Positions 33,827 to 46,533 are shown, numbered from the stretch's first letter. The stretch: 64,000 nucleotides of DNA from Phlebopus portentosus (GCA_037892935.1 JAYXKI010000011.1:1364001-1428000), one strand, 5' to 3'. Notes: generated by a model not told the origin, from the sequence alone. Numbers and translations are program-made.

Positions 33827-36800
33827 ATGTCTGATCCTGTCACCTCTGAGACGCTATCCACTATCACCAAGCTCAATAACAGCAATTACTCTGTCTGGAA
33901 GCATGATATGCGTGCTGCACTTCAAGTCAAGAAGTTGTGGCGCCTGACCTCTGGTCAGGAAGCTAAGCCTAGTGCTCCAGCAGAGGCTGTCCAGCTCTGG
34001 GAAGAGAAGGCTGAGCAAGCTGCAGGCCTGATCTATCAGAGAATTGAGCATAGCATGCAGGTTATGGTGCAGGACTACATGGATGATCCAGTCAAGATGT
34101 GGACTGAGCTTCAGAAGATCAATGAGCAGGACAACCCAGCTGCGCGCTTTAATGCCTATGATGAGTTCTTCAACATCACCAAGAAGGAAGATGAGTCCCT
34201 CACCAATCTGGTGAGCAGGGTTGAGCTAGCACTGCACAAGATCAGAAGCACTCGTTTTAGCACTCTCAAACTTGAGGAGTTTGAGAATGAGCTTGCATGT
34301 GCATGTCTGATTTGTGCTCTTCCTGAGGACTATGCTTCCTTTCGCTCTACAGTGCTCCTTATGAAGGAATTCAAGTGGAATAACCTTAAGGAGGCATTTG
34401 CCCAAGAGCAGCAGAACCGTCAAGAGTGCATTCAGCTTCAGCCCCAGGCCATGTTCACATCCACTAGTAGTGCTGTAAAGCCTATCTCCTCTCAAGGTGT
34501 CACTTGCACCTTCTGTGGTATTCCTAAGCACACAGAGGAGAACTGCTATATGAAGCAGGCAGCTTCTAAGGATGCACATGTCAGGGCTAAGAAGAACAGG
34601 GAAGAGAAGAGGAGGAAGGGCAGAAAGGGCCAGAAGGCCCATGTTGCTCAACAAGATGAATCTGCTGAATCTGCTGAATTTGCTGGCAATGCAAGTGCTC
34701 TTGACTACACCAATCCTCATTCACCTCTTATCCCAGATGCAGGAACTGACTGGATTGCTGACACAGGTGCCACTTGCCACATGACTCCACATCGTCATTG
34801 GTTCACCAAATACTCAACAAATCACACCCCTATTCGTTTAGCCAACAACCAAGTTATTTATTCAGTTGGCATTGGCACAGTGCGCTTTCAGCCTGTAGTT
34901 GGTGGCAAACCTGGACAGTTACTTGAATTTGAGCATGTACTTCATGTTCCTGATCTCAGAAACAATCTCCTCTCAGTCCTGTATTTGACTCATTCCAAAT
35001 CATATGTTGTCACCATTCACCATAACAAGATGCTTTTCCATCGTCATGGAACAGTTCTTTTCACTGCAAACATCACCTCTTACAATGCAGCAACTCTCAA
35101 TGGCCATATTGTCCCTACCATTGCTTATGCTGCATTCACCAGCACCTGTCCACTTGACACTACACTTTGGCACAGGCGCTTTGCACATCTTAATCATGGT
35201 GATGTAAACAGGTTGATGACTGAGGAGCTAGTCAAAGGAATGGTTGTCAAATCCAAGAGCACTCCAGATCCTATCTGTGAACCTTGCATTGCTGGCAAGC
35301 AGCACAGGTCTAATGTCTCCAAACTTGCATCTCACAGAGCTTCTGGTCTCCTCCAATTAGTTCACTCTGATGTTCATGGTCCATTGCCTGTTCAATCTAG
35401 ACATGGCTTTAAATATTGGATCACCTTCATTGATGATTACAGCCGCTACTGGGCTGTTCTCCCATTGAAGAAGAAGAGTAATGCATTTGCTGCCTTCAAG
35501 CAATTTAAGGCCTATGCAGAGAACCAGTTAGGAGTGAAGATCAAAGCCACTCGTGATGATAAAGGTGGAGAATATGTGTCTAAGGAATGGGACCAGTTCT
35601 GTATTACTGCAGGCATCCACAGACAGCACACTATTAGAGATGAACCTCATCAGAATGGTGTTGCAGAGCGTGCTAACAGGACACTTGCAGAGGGCATTAC
35701 TACTATGCTTAATGAAGCACACCTGCCTTCTAGCTTCTGGTGGGATGCAGTGGCAGCATTTGTACATGTACACAACCGCTCTCCCACCTCTGCTGTGTCT
35801 GCCAGTACACCCTATGAGCTCTGGTTCCAGTCAAAGCCAGATGTCTCTCACTTGCGTGTATTTGGATGCACCTCTTATGTGCTTGTGAAGAAAGATCAAC
35901 ACAAGCAGCTGCAGTCCCACACACAGAAATGTGTGTTTCTAGGCTACCCCTCTAACTATAAAGGCTGGTTGTTCTGGAATCCACTTACCAGGAAGGAAGT
36001 CATTAGTGACTCTGCTCAATTTGATGAGAGAGTCTTCCCTGGTACATCTAGAAACCCAGTTGACTTGAGGGTGAATATGCCTACACAGACAGAAGACCTG
36101 CCAGAACAGGGGGGAGTAGAGGATGCTATTGATGTTCTGCCAGCTCCTCCTCCACCACCTGCTCCTATGCATCCAGCAGATCCTCCTATGCCTACACCTA
36201 CACCTACACCTAGTCCTCCACCCAATCCATCACCTAGTCCTCCTTCACACAGTCCCCTACATCATCCTCCTTCACCAGCCACTCATCCACCAAAGCGTGA
36301 ACACACTACTTCACCACTGCTATCTGAGCAGGCCTCAAAGAAACAAAGGCCTGCTTCTCCCTGGTGGCCAGATCCAATGTGGAGACCTATTAGACGTCAT
36401 ACCACTGGCTGGTGGGATGTGGACTATGTTGGACAGCGCCTTCCCAGACGTGTGCCAGGCTCCCCTATTCCACCACAGCGCTTCAACTTCAACTCAGCAG
36501 AGCCAACTGTATCTGACACTGCACCTGACACTGCTTCTGATACTGACTCTGCAGCTCAGCCAGATATTGTAGAGCAGCCAGAGCAGGATGTTGAGATGGA
36601 CAGTGACTCACCTGATGAACTGGACATCATGTCAGAAGAGGAGTTGCAAGCTGAAGCACTGATGTTTGCTGGCTTAATGGATTTTGGTGCTAATGCAGGA
36701 CTAGAGGACATCTATCTGTCTTATGAAGATGCTCTGGAATATGCATTCCAGTCATCTAATTGCACTGAGCATGTGTTCTCTGCACAAGATGTGCAACACA

Positions 36801-37085
36801 TCAGTCCTGAACCCTATCAGTGGAAGGACATCAAAGGACATCCTGATGCAGACCTCTGGGAGAAAGCAGCCATAGAGGAATTTATCAGTCTGATTGAGAA
36901 TGGCACATTTGAACCAGTCAGACTACCTTCTGGCAGAAAGCCCATTGGATGCAGATGGGTGTTCAAGCTCAAGCGCAAGGCAGATGGATCTGTAGACAGG
37001 TACAAGGCAAGGCTGGTAGCCAAGGGCTTCTCTCAGCAACCAGGTCTTGAGTTCTCTCAGGTGTTTGCCCCTACAGCCAAGTGGG
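33827..37085 (+). CDS. Family A Gag-Pol, N-terminal 1086 codons, open but truncated
   Basis: The best-preserved family A reading frame, starting MSDPVTSETLST. Domains: Gag/UBN2 (about 1-200), zinc knuckle CTFCGIPKHTEENC (227-240), protease IADTGATCHM with catalytic D312, and GAG-pre-integrase HHCC region (about 445-500). The integrase has D515, D578 and E614 with exactly 35 residues between the last two. Then come the integrase C-terminal part, a proline-rich and acidic linker (about 760-930), and the start of RT to VFAPTAKW. It has no stop, but it ends at the inversion junction 37085. The open frame then runs about a dozen codons into the adjacent LTR, so RT and RNase H are missing. Whether it is transcribed is unknown. 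Confidence 0.85.
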
Positions 37086-37337
37086 TGTTTGATCACACAA
37101 ATCCAGCAAGGGACCACTGAGTCCAGTGGTGAGTACACTTGATGTATATTAGCAGTCTAACTACATACCTGAGTCCAGTGGTGAGTACACTTGATGTAGA
37201 GTACTCACCAATGGACTGTGCCGCTTTTACAGGAGATTACATAAGTATCACATGATCAAGAAAGCGGACATAAGGAAGAATATAAACAGAACAATAAACT
37301 ACAAAATACTAAGAGTGTCAGAATCACACTTCTAACA
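37086..37337 (-). repeat. 3' LTR of Y (long form)
   Basis: 252 bp, beginning TGTTTGATCACAC in plus reading. It abuts GTGGG on its left, the inverted partner of CCCAC at 32436. The polypurine tract (minus strand) is at 37338-37349. Confidence 0.9.
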
Positions 37338-37364
37338 CTCCCTCCTGATCTGACACTTCTTCCT

Positions 37365-40300
37365 TCAACATAATCCCAGCATCTTACACATCTCCTGCAC
37401 CTTTACTCTGCTTAGTGCTTTGGTCATAATGTCTGCTGGCATGGTCTGAGTGGGCAAGTAATGCACTTTGATATGACCAGCCTCTACAACATCTCTCAAC
37501 CAGTAGAAGTGCAGATCTAGATGTTTCATGCGTCCATGATGCTCAGGATTGTTTGCCACAGACAGAGCAGACTGGTTATCAATGTACAGAGAAGAGGGTG
37601 CATCAAATTTGTAGCCAAACTCTATAAAGAGATTTCTCAGCCACATAATCTCTTGTCCTGCACTAACAGCAGCAATGTATTCTGCTTCAGTGGTAGATAG
37701 AGTCACAAAGGGCTGCAACTTGCTAGCCCAGCTGATAGCACCAGTTCCCATCTTGACAACCATCCCACTTGTGGACCGTCTGTTATCCTCATTTCCTCTA
37801 TGGTCAGCATCACAGAAGGTAGTGAACAGCTCAGAGGACTTAGGATCAGGTGCATAAGTTAACCTGAAATCTTTTGTACCCTGCAAATAGCGACATAGAT
37901 GCTTTGCTGCCTTCCAATGAGCTGGACCAGGATTAGAACTGAAGCGTCCTAAGACACCAACTGCATAGGCAATATCTGGCCTAGTAGCAATAGCTAAGTA
38001 CATGAGTACACCAACCAATTGCTTGTAGGGCACCTGCTTCATGTATTCAGTTTCTGCAGGGGTCTTAGGAGCCATGTCCTTACTGAGCTTCTGCTCAGGG
38101 AGAGGAGTAGTAACAGTGCCACAGTTGCTCATGCTGAAGCACTCTAGCACATCAATAATATACTGTCTCTGTGACAGACTGATAGAGTGCTTGGAGCGGT
38201 CTCTCTGAATATGGACTCCTAGCAGGAATGAGGTTGGGCCCAACTCATGCAGTTTAAAGTGCTTAGCCAGTTCATCTCTGACAGACTCATACTGCTGCTT
38301 AGACTTTACAGCAATGGTCATGTCATCAACATAGACTGGAATGATGATGCGCACTTCATCTCTGCTGTACACCCAAATGCTGTAATCACAGCGCACTAAC
38401 TTGAAGCCCATGCTCTTCATCACTGAATCAAGCTTCTTGTGCTATTGGTGGCCAGCCTGCTTAAGGCCATAAATTGACTTGATCAGCTTGAGAACAAATC
38501 TAGGGCCAAAGTAGTCCTCAAATCCTTCAGGCTGATTCATGTAGACATCATGCTCCATCTCACCATTGAGGAAAGCAGTAGAGATATCAACACTATACAG
38601 CTCAAGGTCTTCAAATGCAGCTATTGCCAGGATGGCTCTAAGTGCAGCCCACTTGGCTGTAGGGGCAAACACCTGAGAGAACTCAAGACCTGGTTGCTGA
38701 GAGAAGCCCTTGGCTACCAGCCTTGCCTTGTACCTGTCTACAGATCCATCTGCCTTGCGCTTGAGCTTGAACACCCATCTGCATCCAATGGGCTTTCTGC
38801 CAGAAGGTAGTCTGACTGGTTCAAATGTGCCATTCTCAATCAGACTGATAAATTCCTCTATGGCTGCTTTCTCCCAGAGGTCTGCATCAGGATGTCCTTT
38901 GATGTCCTTCCACTGATAGGGTTCAGGACTGATGTGTTGCACATCTTGTGCAGAGAACACATGCTCAGTGCAATTAGATGACTGGAATGCATATTCCAGA
39001 GCATCTTCATAAGACAGATAGATGTCCTCTAGTCCTGCATTAGCACCAAAATCCATTAAGCCAGCAAACATCAGTGCTTCAGCTTGCAACTCCTCTTCTG
39101 ACATGATGTCCAGTTCATCAGGTGAGTCACTGTCCATCTCAACATCCTGCTCTGGCTGCTCTACAATATCTGGCTGAGCTGCAGAGTCAGTATCAGAAGC
39201 AGTGTCAGGTGCAGTGTCAGATACAGTTGGCTCTGCTGAGTTGAAGTTGAAGCGCTGTGGTGGAATAGGGGAGCCTGGCACACGTCTGGGAAGGCGCTGT
39301 CCAACATAGTCCACATCCCACCAGCCAGTGGTATGACGTCTAATAGGTCTCCACATTGGATCTGGCCACCAGGGAGAAGCAGGCCTTTGTTTCTTTGAGG
39401 CCTGCTCAGATAGCAGTGGTGAAGTAGTGTGTTCACGCTTTGGTGGATGAGTGGCTGGTGAAGGAGGATGATGTAGGGGACTGTGTGAAGGAGGACTAGG
39501 TGATGGATTGGGTGGAGGACTAGGTGTAGGTGTAGGTGTAGGCATAGGAGGATCTGCTGGATGCATAGGAGCAGGTGGTGGAGGAGGAGCTGGCAGAACA
39601 TCAATAGCATCCTCTACTCCCCCCTGTTCTGGCAGGTCTTCTGTCTGTGTAGGCATATTCACCCTCAAGTCAACTGGGTTTCTAGATGTACCAGGGAAGA
39701 CTCTCTCATCAAATTGAGCAGAGTCACTAATGACTTCCTTCCTGGTAAGTGGATTCCAGAACAACCAGCCTTTATAGTTAGAGGGGTAGCCTAGAAACAC
39801 ACATTTCTGTGTGTGGGACTGCAGCTGCTTGTGTTGATCTTTCTTCACAAGCACATAAGAGGTGCATCCAAATACACGCAAGTGAGAGACATCTGGCTTT
39901 GACTGGAACCAGAGCTCATAGGGTGTACTGGCAGACACAGCAGAGGTGGGAGAGCAGTTGTGTACATGTACAAATGCTGCCACTGCATCCCACCAGAAGC
40001 TAGAAGGCAGGTGTGCTTCATTAAGCATAGTAGTAATGCCCTCTGCAAGTGTCCTGTTAGCACGCTCTGCAACACCATTCTGATGAGGTTCATCTCTAAT
40101 AGTGTGCTGTCTGTGGATGCCTGCAGTAATACAGAACTGGTCCCATTCCTTAGACACATATTCTCCACCTTTATCATCACGAGTGGCTTTGATCTTCACT
40201 CCTAACTGGTTCTCTGCATAGGCCTTAAATTGCTTGAAGGCAGCAAATGCATTACTCTTCTTCTTCAATGGGAGAACAGCCCAGTAGCGGCTGTAATCAT

Positions 40301-41882
40301 CAATGAAGGTGATCCAATATTTAAAGCCATGTCTAGATTGAACAGGCAATGGACCATGAACATCAGAGTGAACTAATTGGAGGAGACCAGAAGCTCTGTG
40401 AGATGCAAGTTTGGAGACATTAGACCTGTGCTGCTTGCCAGCAATGCAAGGTTCACAGATAGGATCTGGAGTGCTCTTGGATTTGACAACCATTCCTTTG
40501 ACTAGCTCCTCAGTCATCAACCTGTTTACATCACCATGATTAAGATGTGCAAAGCGCCTGTGCCAAAGTGTAGTGTCAAGTGGACAGGTGCTGGTGAATG
40601 CAGCATAAGCAATGGTAGGGACAATATGGCCATTGAGAGTTGCTGCATTGTAAGAGGTGATGTTTGCAGTGAAAAGAACTGTTCCATGACGATGGAAAAG
40701 CATCTTGTTATGGTGAATGGTGACAACATATGATTTGGAATGAGTCAAATACAGGACTGAGAGGAGATTGTTTCTGAGATCAGGAACATGAAGTACATGC
40801 TCAAATTCAAGTAACTGTCCAGGTTTGCCACCAACTACAGGCTGAAAGCGCACTGTGCCAATGCCAACTGAATAAATAACTTGGTTGTTGGCTAAACGAA
40901 TAGGGGTGTGATTTGTTGAGTATTTGGTGAACCAATGACGATGTGGAGTCATGTGGCAAGTGGCACCTGTGTCAGCAATCCAGTCAGTTCCTGCATCTGG
41001 GATAAGAGGTGAATGAGGATTGGTGTAGTCAAGAGCACTTGCATTGCCAGCAAATTCAGCAGATTCAGCAGATTCATCTTGTTGAGCAACATGGGCCTTC
41101 TGGCCCTTTCTGCCCTTCCTCCTCTTCTCTTCCCTGTTCTTCTTAGCCCTGACATGTGCATCCTTAGAAGCTGCCTGCTTCATATAGCAGTTCTCCTCTG
41201 TGTGCTTAGGAATACCACAGAAGGTGCAAGTGACACCTTGAGAGGAGATAGGCTTTACAGCACTACTAGTGGATGTGAACATGGCCTGGGGCTGAAGCTG
41301 AATGCACTCTTGACGGTTCTGCTGCTCTTGGGCAAATGCCTCCTTAAGGTTATTCCACTTGAATTCCTTCATAAGGAGCACTGTAGAGCGAAAGGAAGCA
41401 TAGTCCTCAGGAAGAGCACAAATCAGACATGCACATGCAAGCTCATTCTCAAACTCCTCAAGTTTGAGGGTGCTAAAACGAGTGCTTCTGATCTTGTGCA
41501 GTGCTAGCTCAACCCTGCTCACCAGATTGGTGAGGGACTCATCTTCCTTCTTGGTGATGTTGAAGAACTCATCATAGGCATTAAAGCGCGCAGCTGGGTT
41601 GTCCTGCTCATTGATCTTCTGAAGCTCAGTCCACATCTTGACTGGATCATCCATGTAGTCCTGCACCATAACCTGCATGCTATGCTCAATTCTCTGATAG
41701 ATCAGGCCTGCAGCTTGCTCAGCCTTCTCTTCCCAGAGCTGGACAGCCTCTGCTGGAGCACTAGGCTTAGCTTCCTGACCAGAGGTCAGGCGCCACAACT
41801 TCTTGACTTGAAGTGCAGCACGCATATCATGCTTCCAGACAGAGTAATTGCTGTCATTGAGCTTGGTGATAGTGGATAGCAT
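37365..41882 (-). pseudogene. Family A gag-pol, complete but for one TAG and a lost start
   Basis: Two collinear open frames in one phase: 1146 codons (38442-41882) and 352 codons (37365-38423), separated only by TAG (complement 38442-38444) and HKKLDS. Together they give Gag/UBN2, zinc knuckle, protease, DD35E integrase, linker, RT (YVDDM) and RNase H, about 1500 residues. The usual start MSDPVTSE has become ATA (near 41908-41910), so the first Met is the one in EMLSTI. The TAG replaces the conserved RT Trp that A3 and element C retain. By the inversion model the right part belongs to X and the left part to Y. Confidence 0.88.
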
Positions 41883-43081
41883 CTCAGAGGTGACAGGATC
41901 AGATATGATAGTTAAAATGAGGTGTGGATGAGAGTGGACAGATGATGCTTAGAAGAAATAAGCAGTGAGGGAGCAATGAGGGAGAGAGCGCTAACAAATT
42001 TATGCCTGGAGGTGACAGATCAATGCCAACCAGTGCAGTCTTCTACAGTCACTGAAGTATACACAGATTTGCCGCAAGACAGTGCTAGTCTGTTGGTCTG
42101 CTAAGACCCCGCAGGCACCGCTAACTGAGAGAGGCTCTAGGCTTAAGTAGACACTCAAAGAATGACTACAACTAGCGAACTAAGGCCGGGCAGGCAAGCT
42201 TCACAGTCTGTAGGCTAGGCTGATCCAACAACAGTGATGGAGCCACACACCAATTAACACCAGAGCTGCCAGACACAAAATGCAGCACAGAGAGGGAACG
42301 GATAGGCGGAACGGTGCGCAAATTGGCACGCAGATAGAGGACGACGAGCGGAATCGAACGGTGCAAAGAGCACGCGGATCGGATCAGCGGATCGGCAGCA
42401 ATCGACGATTTCCGTCGGCACAAGAATAGCCCACAGCGCAGTTAAACCGCGGCCGCTCAAGCTGAAACTTGGTGGAAGTATGCACAGGTATGGGAGCCGT
42501 ATGCACACCAAAGGGTGTTTGGATCGGATCAGCGGTTGCCGAGAAAATCGAAAGTTGCCAAAATAGGGTGCAAAACAAAGATCCTTCAATAAGTCGGCGA
42601 GTTCTTGACCGATTTGGCTGAAACTTCGCGACAGGGGACGCGGAAATAGGCCAAATAGACGTGCCAAACTTCGTGAGAAACGGATCAGCGGTTCACCCGG
42701 GATAGGCAATGCAACTTCGAAAATAGCCAAAAGTGATAGGGCTATAGCGGTGTCAAATCGCAACGGATCAGGCTGAAACTCGGCAGGACAGTAGGCCTAT
42801 ATGGGCCAAGTAAACGTGCCAAAGGGCGTCAAAAACGGCTGGATGGTTGTGGAGCAATCAAGCGACGGAGTTTTGAGGAGATTTGACACTAATAAAGGCC
42901 AAAGAAGAAGGCAGAGGGCTCTGGGACTGTGGAAACTGCACAGAAGGGTGCAGAGGATGATGGGAACACTAGGAACACACCAAAAGGCCAGTCCAGAACA
43001 CCAAAAGCTTCTCTGACAACAGCAGCAGCTCTCCAAACCCAAAAACTCAAAAATGCGGCAGTGCAGACAGCTAGAGCTCAA
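41883..43081 (-). other. Family A leader, right inversion arm
   Basis: Minus-strand leader nearly identical to 32652-33826, including the three 155-bp units. The primer-binding site is at 43082-43092. Confidence 0.78.
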
Positions 43082-43092
43082 GGCTCATAACC
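43082..43092 (-). other. Primer-binding site of X
   Basis: GGTTATGAGCC on the minus strand, next to the 5' LTR. Confidence 0.78.
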
Positions 43093-43344
43093 TGTTAGAT
43101 CACACAAATCCAGCAAGGGACCACTGAGTCCAGTGGTGAGTACACTTGATATATATTAGCAGTCTAACTACATACCTGAGTCCAGTGGTGAGTACACTTG
43201 ATGTAGAGTACTCACCAATGGACTGTGCCGCTTTTACAGGAGATTACATAAGCATCACATGATCAAGAAAGCGGACATAAGGAAGAATATAAACAGAACA
43301 ATAAACTACAAAATACTAAGAGTGTCAGAATCACACTTCTAACA
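43093..43344 (-). repeat. 5' LTR of X (long form)
   Basis: 252 bp, TGTTAGATCACAC to TTCTAACA. Followed by CTCTG (43345-43349), which matches 30869-30873. Confidence 0.92.
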
Positions 43345-45092
43345 CTCTGCAAGTATCCTGTTAGTATGCTCTGTAACATCATTCTGATGAGGTTCATCTC
43401 TGATAGTGTGCTGTCTGTAGATGCCTGTAGTAATACAGAACTGGTCCCATTCCTTAGACACATATTCTCCACCTTCATCATCATAAGTAGCTTTGATCTT
43501 CACTCCTAACTGGTTCTCTGCATAGGCCTTAAATTGCTTAAAGGCAGCAAATGCATTACTCTTCTTCTTCAATGAGAGAACAGCCCAGTAGCGGCTGTAA
43601 TCATTAATGAAGGTGATCCAGTATTTGAAGCCATATCTGGACTGGACAGGTAATAGACTATGAACATCAGAGTGAACCAATTGGAGGAGACCAGAAGCTC
43701 TGTGAGATGCAAGTTTAGAGATATTAGATCTGTGCTGCTTGCCAGCAATGCAAGGTTCACAGATAGGATCTGGAGTGCTCTTGAATTTGACAACCATTCT
43801 CTTGACTAGCTCCTCAGTCATCAACCTGTTTACATCACCATGATTGAGATGTACAAAGCGTCTGTGTCAAAGTGTAGTGTCAAGTGGACAGGTGCTGGTG
43901 AATGCAGCATAAGCAATAGTAGGGATAATGTGGCTATTGAGAGTTGCTGCATTATTAGAAGTGATGTTTGCAGTAAAGAGGACTGTTCCATGACGATGGA
44001 AAAGCATCTTGTTATGGTGAATGGTGATAATATATGATTTGGAACAAGTTAAATACAGGACTGAGAGGAGATTGTTTCTAAGATCAGGAACATAGAGTAC
44101 ATGCTCAAATTCAAGTAACTGTCCAGATTTACTACTAACTACAGGCTGAAAGTGCACTGTGTCAATGCCAACTGAATAAATAACTTGGTTGTTGGCCAAA
44201 CAAATAGGGGTGTGATTTGTTGAGTATTTAGTAAACTAACAATGATGTGGAGTCATGTAGCAAGTGGCACCTGTGTCAGCAATCCAGTCAGTTCCTGCAT
44301 CTGGGATAAGAGGTGAATGGGGATTGGTGTAGTCAAGAGCACTTGCATTGCCAGCAAATTCAGCAGATTCAGCAGATTCATCTTGTTGAGCAACATGGGC
44401 CTTCTGGCCCTTTCTGCCCTTCCTCCTCTTCTCTTCCCTGTTCTTCTTAGCCCTGACATGTGCATCCTTAGAAGCTGCCTGCTTCATATAGTAGTTCTCC
44501 TCTGTGTGCTTAGGAATACCACAGAAGGTGCAAGTGACACCTTGAGAGGAGATGGGCTTTACAGCACTATAGAGCGAAAGGAGGCATAGTCCTCAGGAAG
44601 AGCACAAATCAGATATGCACATACAAGCTCATTCTCAAACTTCTCAAGTTTAAGGGTGCTAGAATGAGTGCTTCTGATTTTATATAATGCCAGCTCAACC
44701 CTGCTCACTAGATTGGTGAGGGACTCATCTTCTTTTTTGATGATGTTGAAGAACTCATCACAAGTATTAAAGTGCACAGCTGGGTTGTCCTGCTCATTGA
44801 TCTTCTAGAGCTCAGTTCACATCTTGACTGGATCATCTATGTAGTTCTGCACTATAACCTGCATGCTATGCTCAATTCTCTGATAGATCAGATCTGCAGC
44901 TTGCTCAGCCTTCTCTTCCCAGAGCTGGACAGCCTCTGCTGGAGCACTAGGCTTAGCTTCCTGACCAGAGGTCAGGCACCACAACTTCTTGACTTGAAGT
45001 GCAGCATGCATATCATTCTTCCAGACAGAGTAATTGCTGTCATTGAGCTTAGTGATAGTGGATAGCATCTCAGAGGTGACAGGATCAGACAT
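43345..45092 (-). pseudogene. A3 gag, protease and integrase part
   Basis: Resumes A3 after the X/Y block. The start codon is at 45092 (MSDPVTSEML). It reads Gag (44559-45092), zinc knuckle (about 44500), protease ADTGATCYM (about 44260) and integrase (43345-43820). At 44563-44568 a 118-bp gag segment is missing between two AGCACT copies present in the other elements, which shifts the frame. Other stops are present. Confidence 0.86.
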
Positions 45093-46266
45093 GATAGTTG
45101 AAATGAGGTGTGGATGAGAGTGAACAGATGATGCTTAGAAGAAATAAGCAGTGAGGGAGCAATGAGGGAGAGAGCACTAACAAATTTATGCCTGGAGATG
45201 ACAGATCAATGCCAACCAGTGCAGTTTTCTACAATCACTAAAGTATACACAGATTTGCTACAAGACAGTGCTAGTCTGTTGGTCTGTTAAGACCTCACAG
45301 GCACTGCTGACTAAGAGAGGCTCTAGGCTTAAGTAGACACTCAAAGAGTGACTACAACCAGCAAACTAAGGCTAGGCAGGCAAGCTTTACAGTCTGTAGG
45401 CTAGGCTGATCCAACAATAGTGATGAAGCCACACACCAATTAACACCAGAGCTGCCAGACACAAAATCCAGTGCAGAGAGAGAATGTCTAGGTGGAACAG
45501 TGTGCAAATTCACACGCAGATAGAAGGGAATAAGCCAAATTGAATGGTGCAAAGAGCATGTGGATCGAATTAGCGGATTGGCAGTAATTGACAATTTCTG
45601 TTAGCATAAAAAAAGCCCACAGCACAGTTAAACCACAGCCACTCAAGCTGAAACTTGGTGAAGTATGCACAGGTATGGGAGCCGTATGCACACCAAAGGG
45701 CGTCCGGATCAAATTAGCAGTTGCCGAGAAAATCAAAAGTTGCCAAAATAGAGTACAAAACAAAGATCCTTCAATACGTCAGCGAGTTCTTGACCAATTT
45801 GGCTGAAACTTCGCGACAAGAAACGAGAAAATAGGCCAAATAGACATGCCAAATTTTGTAAGAAACGAATTAGCAGTTCACCCAGGATAGATAATGTAAC
45901 TTTGAAAATAGCCAAAAGTGATAGGGCTATAGCAGTGTCAAATCATAAGGGATCAGGCTGAAACTCAGTAGAATAGTAGGCCTATATAGGTCAAGTAAAC
46001 ATGCCAAAGGGCATCAAAAATGGCTTGACAGTTGTGGAGCAATTAAGCAGCGGATTTTGGGGGAGATTTAACACTAATAAAGGCTAAGGAGGAAGGCAGA
46101 GGGCTTTGGGACTGTGGAAACTGCACAGAAGGGTGCAGAAGATGATGGGAACACTAGGAACACACCAAAAGGCCTGTCTAGAATATTAAAAGCTTCTCTG
46201 ACAACAGCAGTAGCTCTCCAAACCCAAAAACTCAAAAATGCAGCAGTGCAGACAGCTAGAGCTCAA
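45093..46266 (-). other. A3 untranslated leader
   Basis: Leader on the minus strand. The LTR-proximal part shares private bases with the A9 leader (for example GACAGGCC, where other copies have GACTGGCC), whereas the gag start resembles A4. The primer-binding site is at 46267-46277. Confidence 0.7.
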
Positions 46267-46277
46267 GGCTCATAACC

Positions 46278-46533
46278 TGTTAGATCACACAAATCCAGCA
46301 AGGGACCACTGAGTCCAGTAGTGAGTACACTTGATATATATTAACAGTCTAACTATATATCTGAGTCCAGTGGTGAGTACACTTGATGTAGATAGAGTAC
46401 TCACCAATGGACTGTGCCGCTTTTACAGGAGATTACATAAGCATCACATGATCAAGAAAGCGGACATAAGGAAGAATATAAATAGAATAATAAACTACAA
46501 AATACTAAGAGTGTCAGAATCACACTTCTAACA
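46278..46533 (-). repeat. 5' LTR of A3 (long form with 4-bp insertion)
   Basis: 256 bp. It carries an extra 4 bp (GATGTAGATAGAGTAC, where others have GATGTAGAGTAC) that is shared only with the LTR at 54019. Confidence 0.9.

Larger units (their letters stand above)
30874..43344 (-). mobile_element. Element X containing element Y, internally inverted
   Basis: A 12.5-kb block inserted into A3 as shown by CTCTG at 30869-30873 and 43345-43349. It contains the X 3' LTR and pol end (30874-32440), a plus-strand arm (32441-37085), and a full minus-strand element (37086-43344). A second target duplication appears as CCCAC (32436-32440) and GTGGG (37081-37085), that is, inverted. The simplest reading is that Y inserted in X on the plus strand and a later crossover between the opposed internal regions flipped the middle. 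The arms 32641-37085 and about 38650-43092 are nearly identical inverted repeats. Confidence 0.85.
15222..46277 (-). mobile_element. Copia family A element A3, internal region in three pieces
   Basis: Minus-strand element whose internal sequence is spread over 15222-16789, 29652-30873 and 43345-46277. It is interrupted by G1 (16790-29651, target duplication CTGAC) and by the X/Y block (30874-43344, target duplication CTCTG). Its LTRs are 14970-15221 and 46278-46533. Removing the insertions and one copy of each duplication restores continuous homology to the family A polyprotein. Confidence 0.88.

Noticed and set aside
34226..34720. 164-codon antisense ORF opposite gag, repeated at 26656, 41013 and elsewhere
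   Set aside because: It lies exactly opposite the conserved Gag frame in each copy and has no recognisable domain. It is a shadow of the real gene.
32441..37085. Independent plus-strand element that lost its 3' half
   Set aside because: It ends exactly at the base where X is interrupted, and the CCCAC/GTGGG pair and shared CAAACA variant are explained at once by inversion of Y within X.
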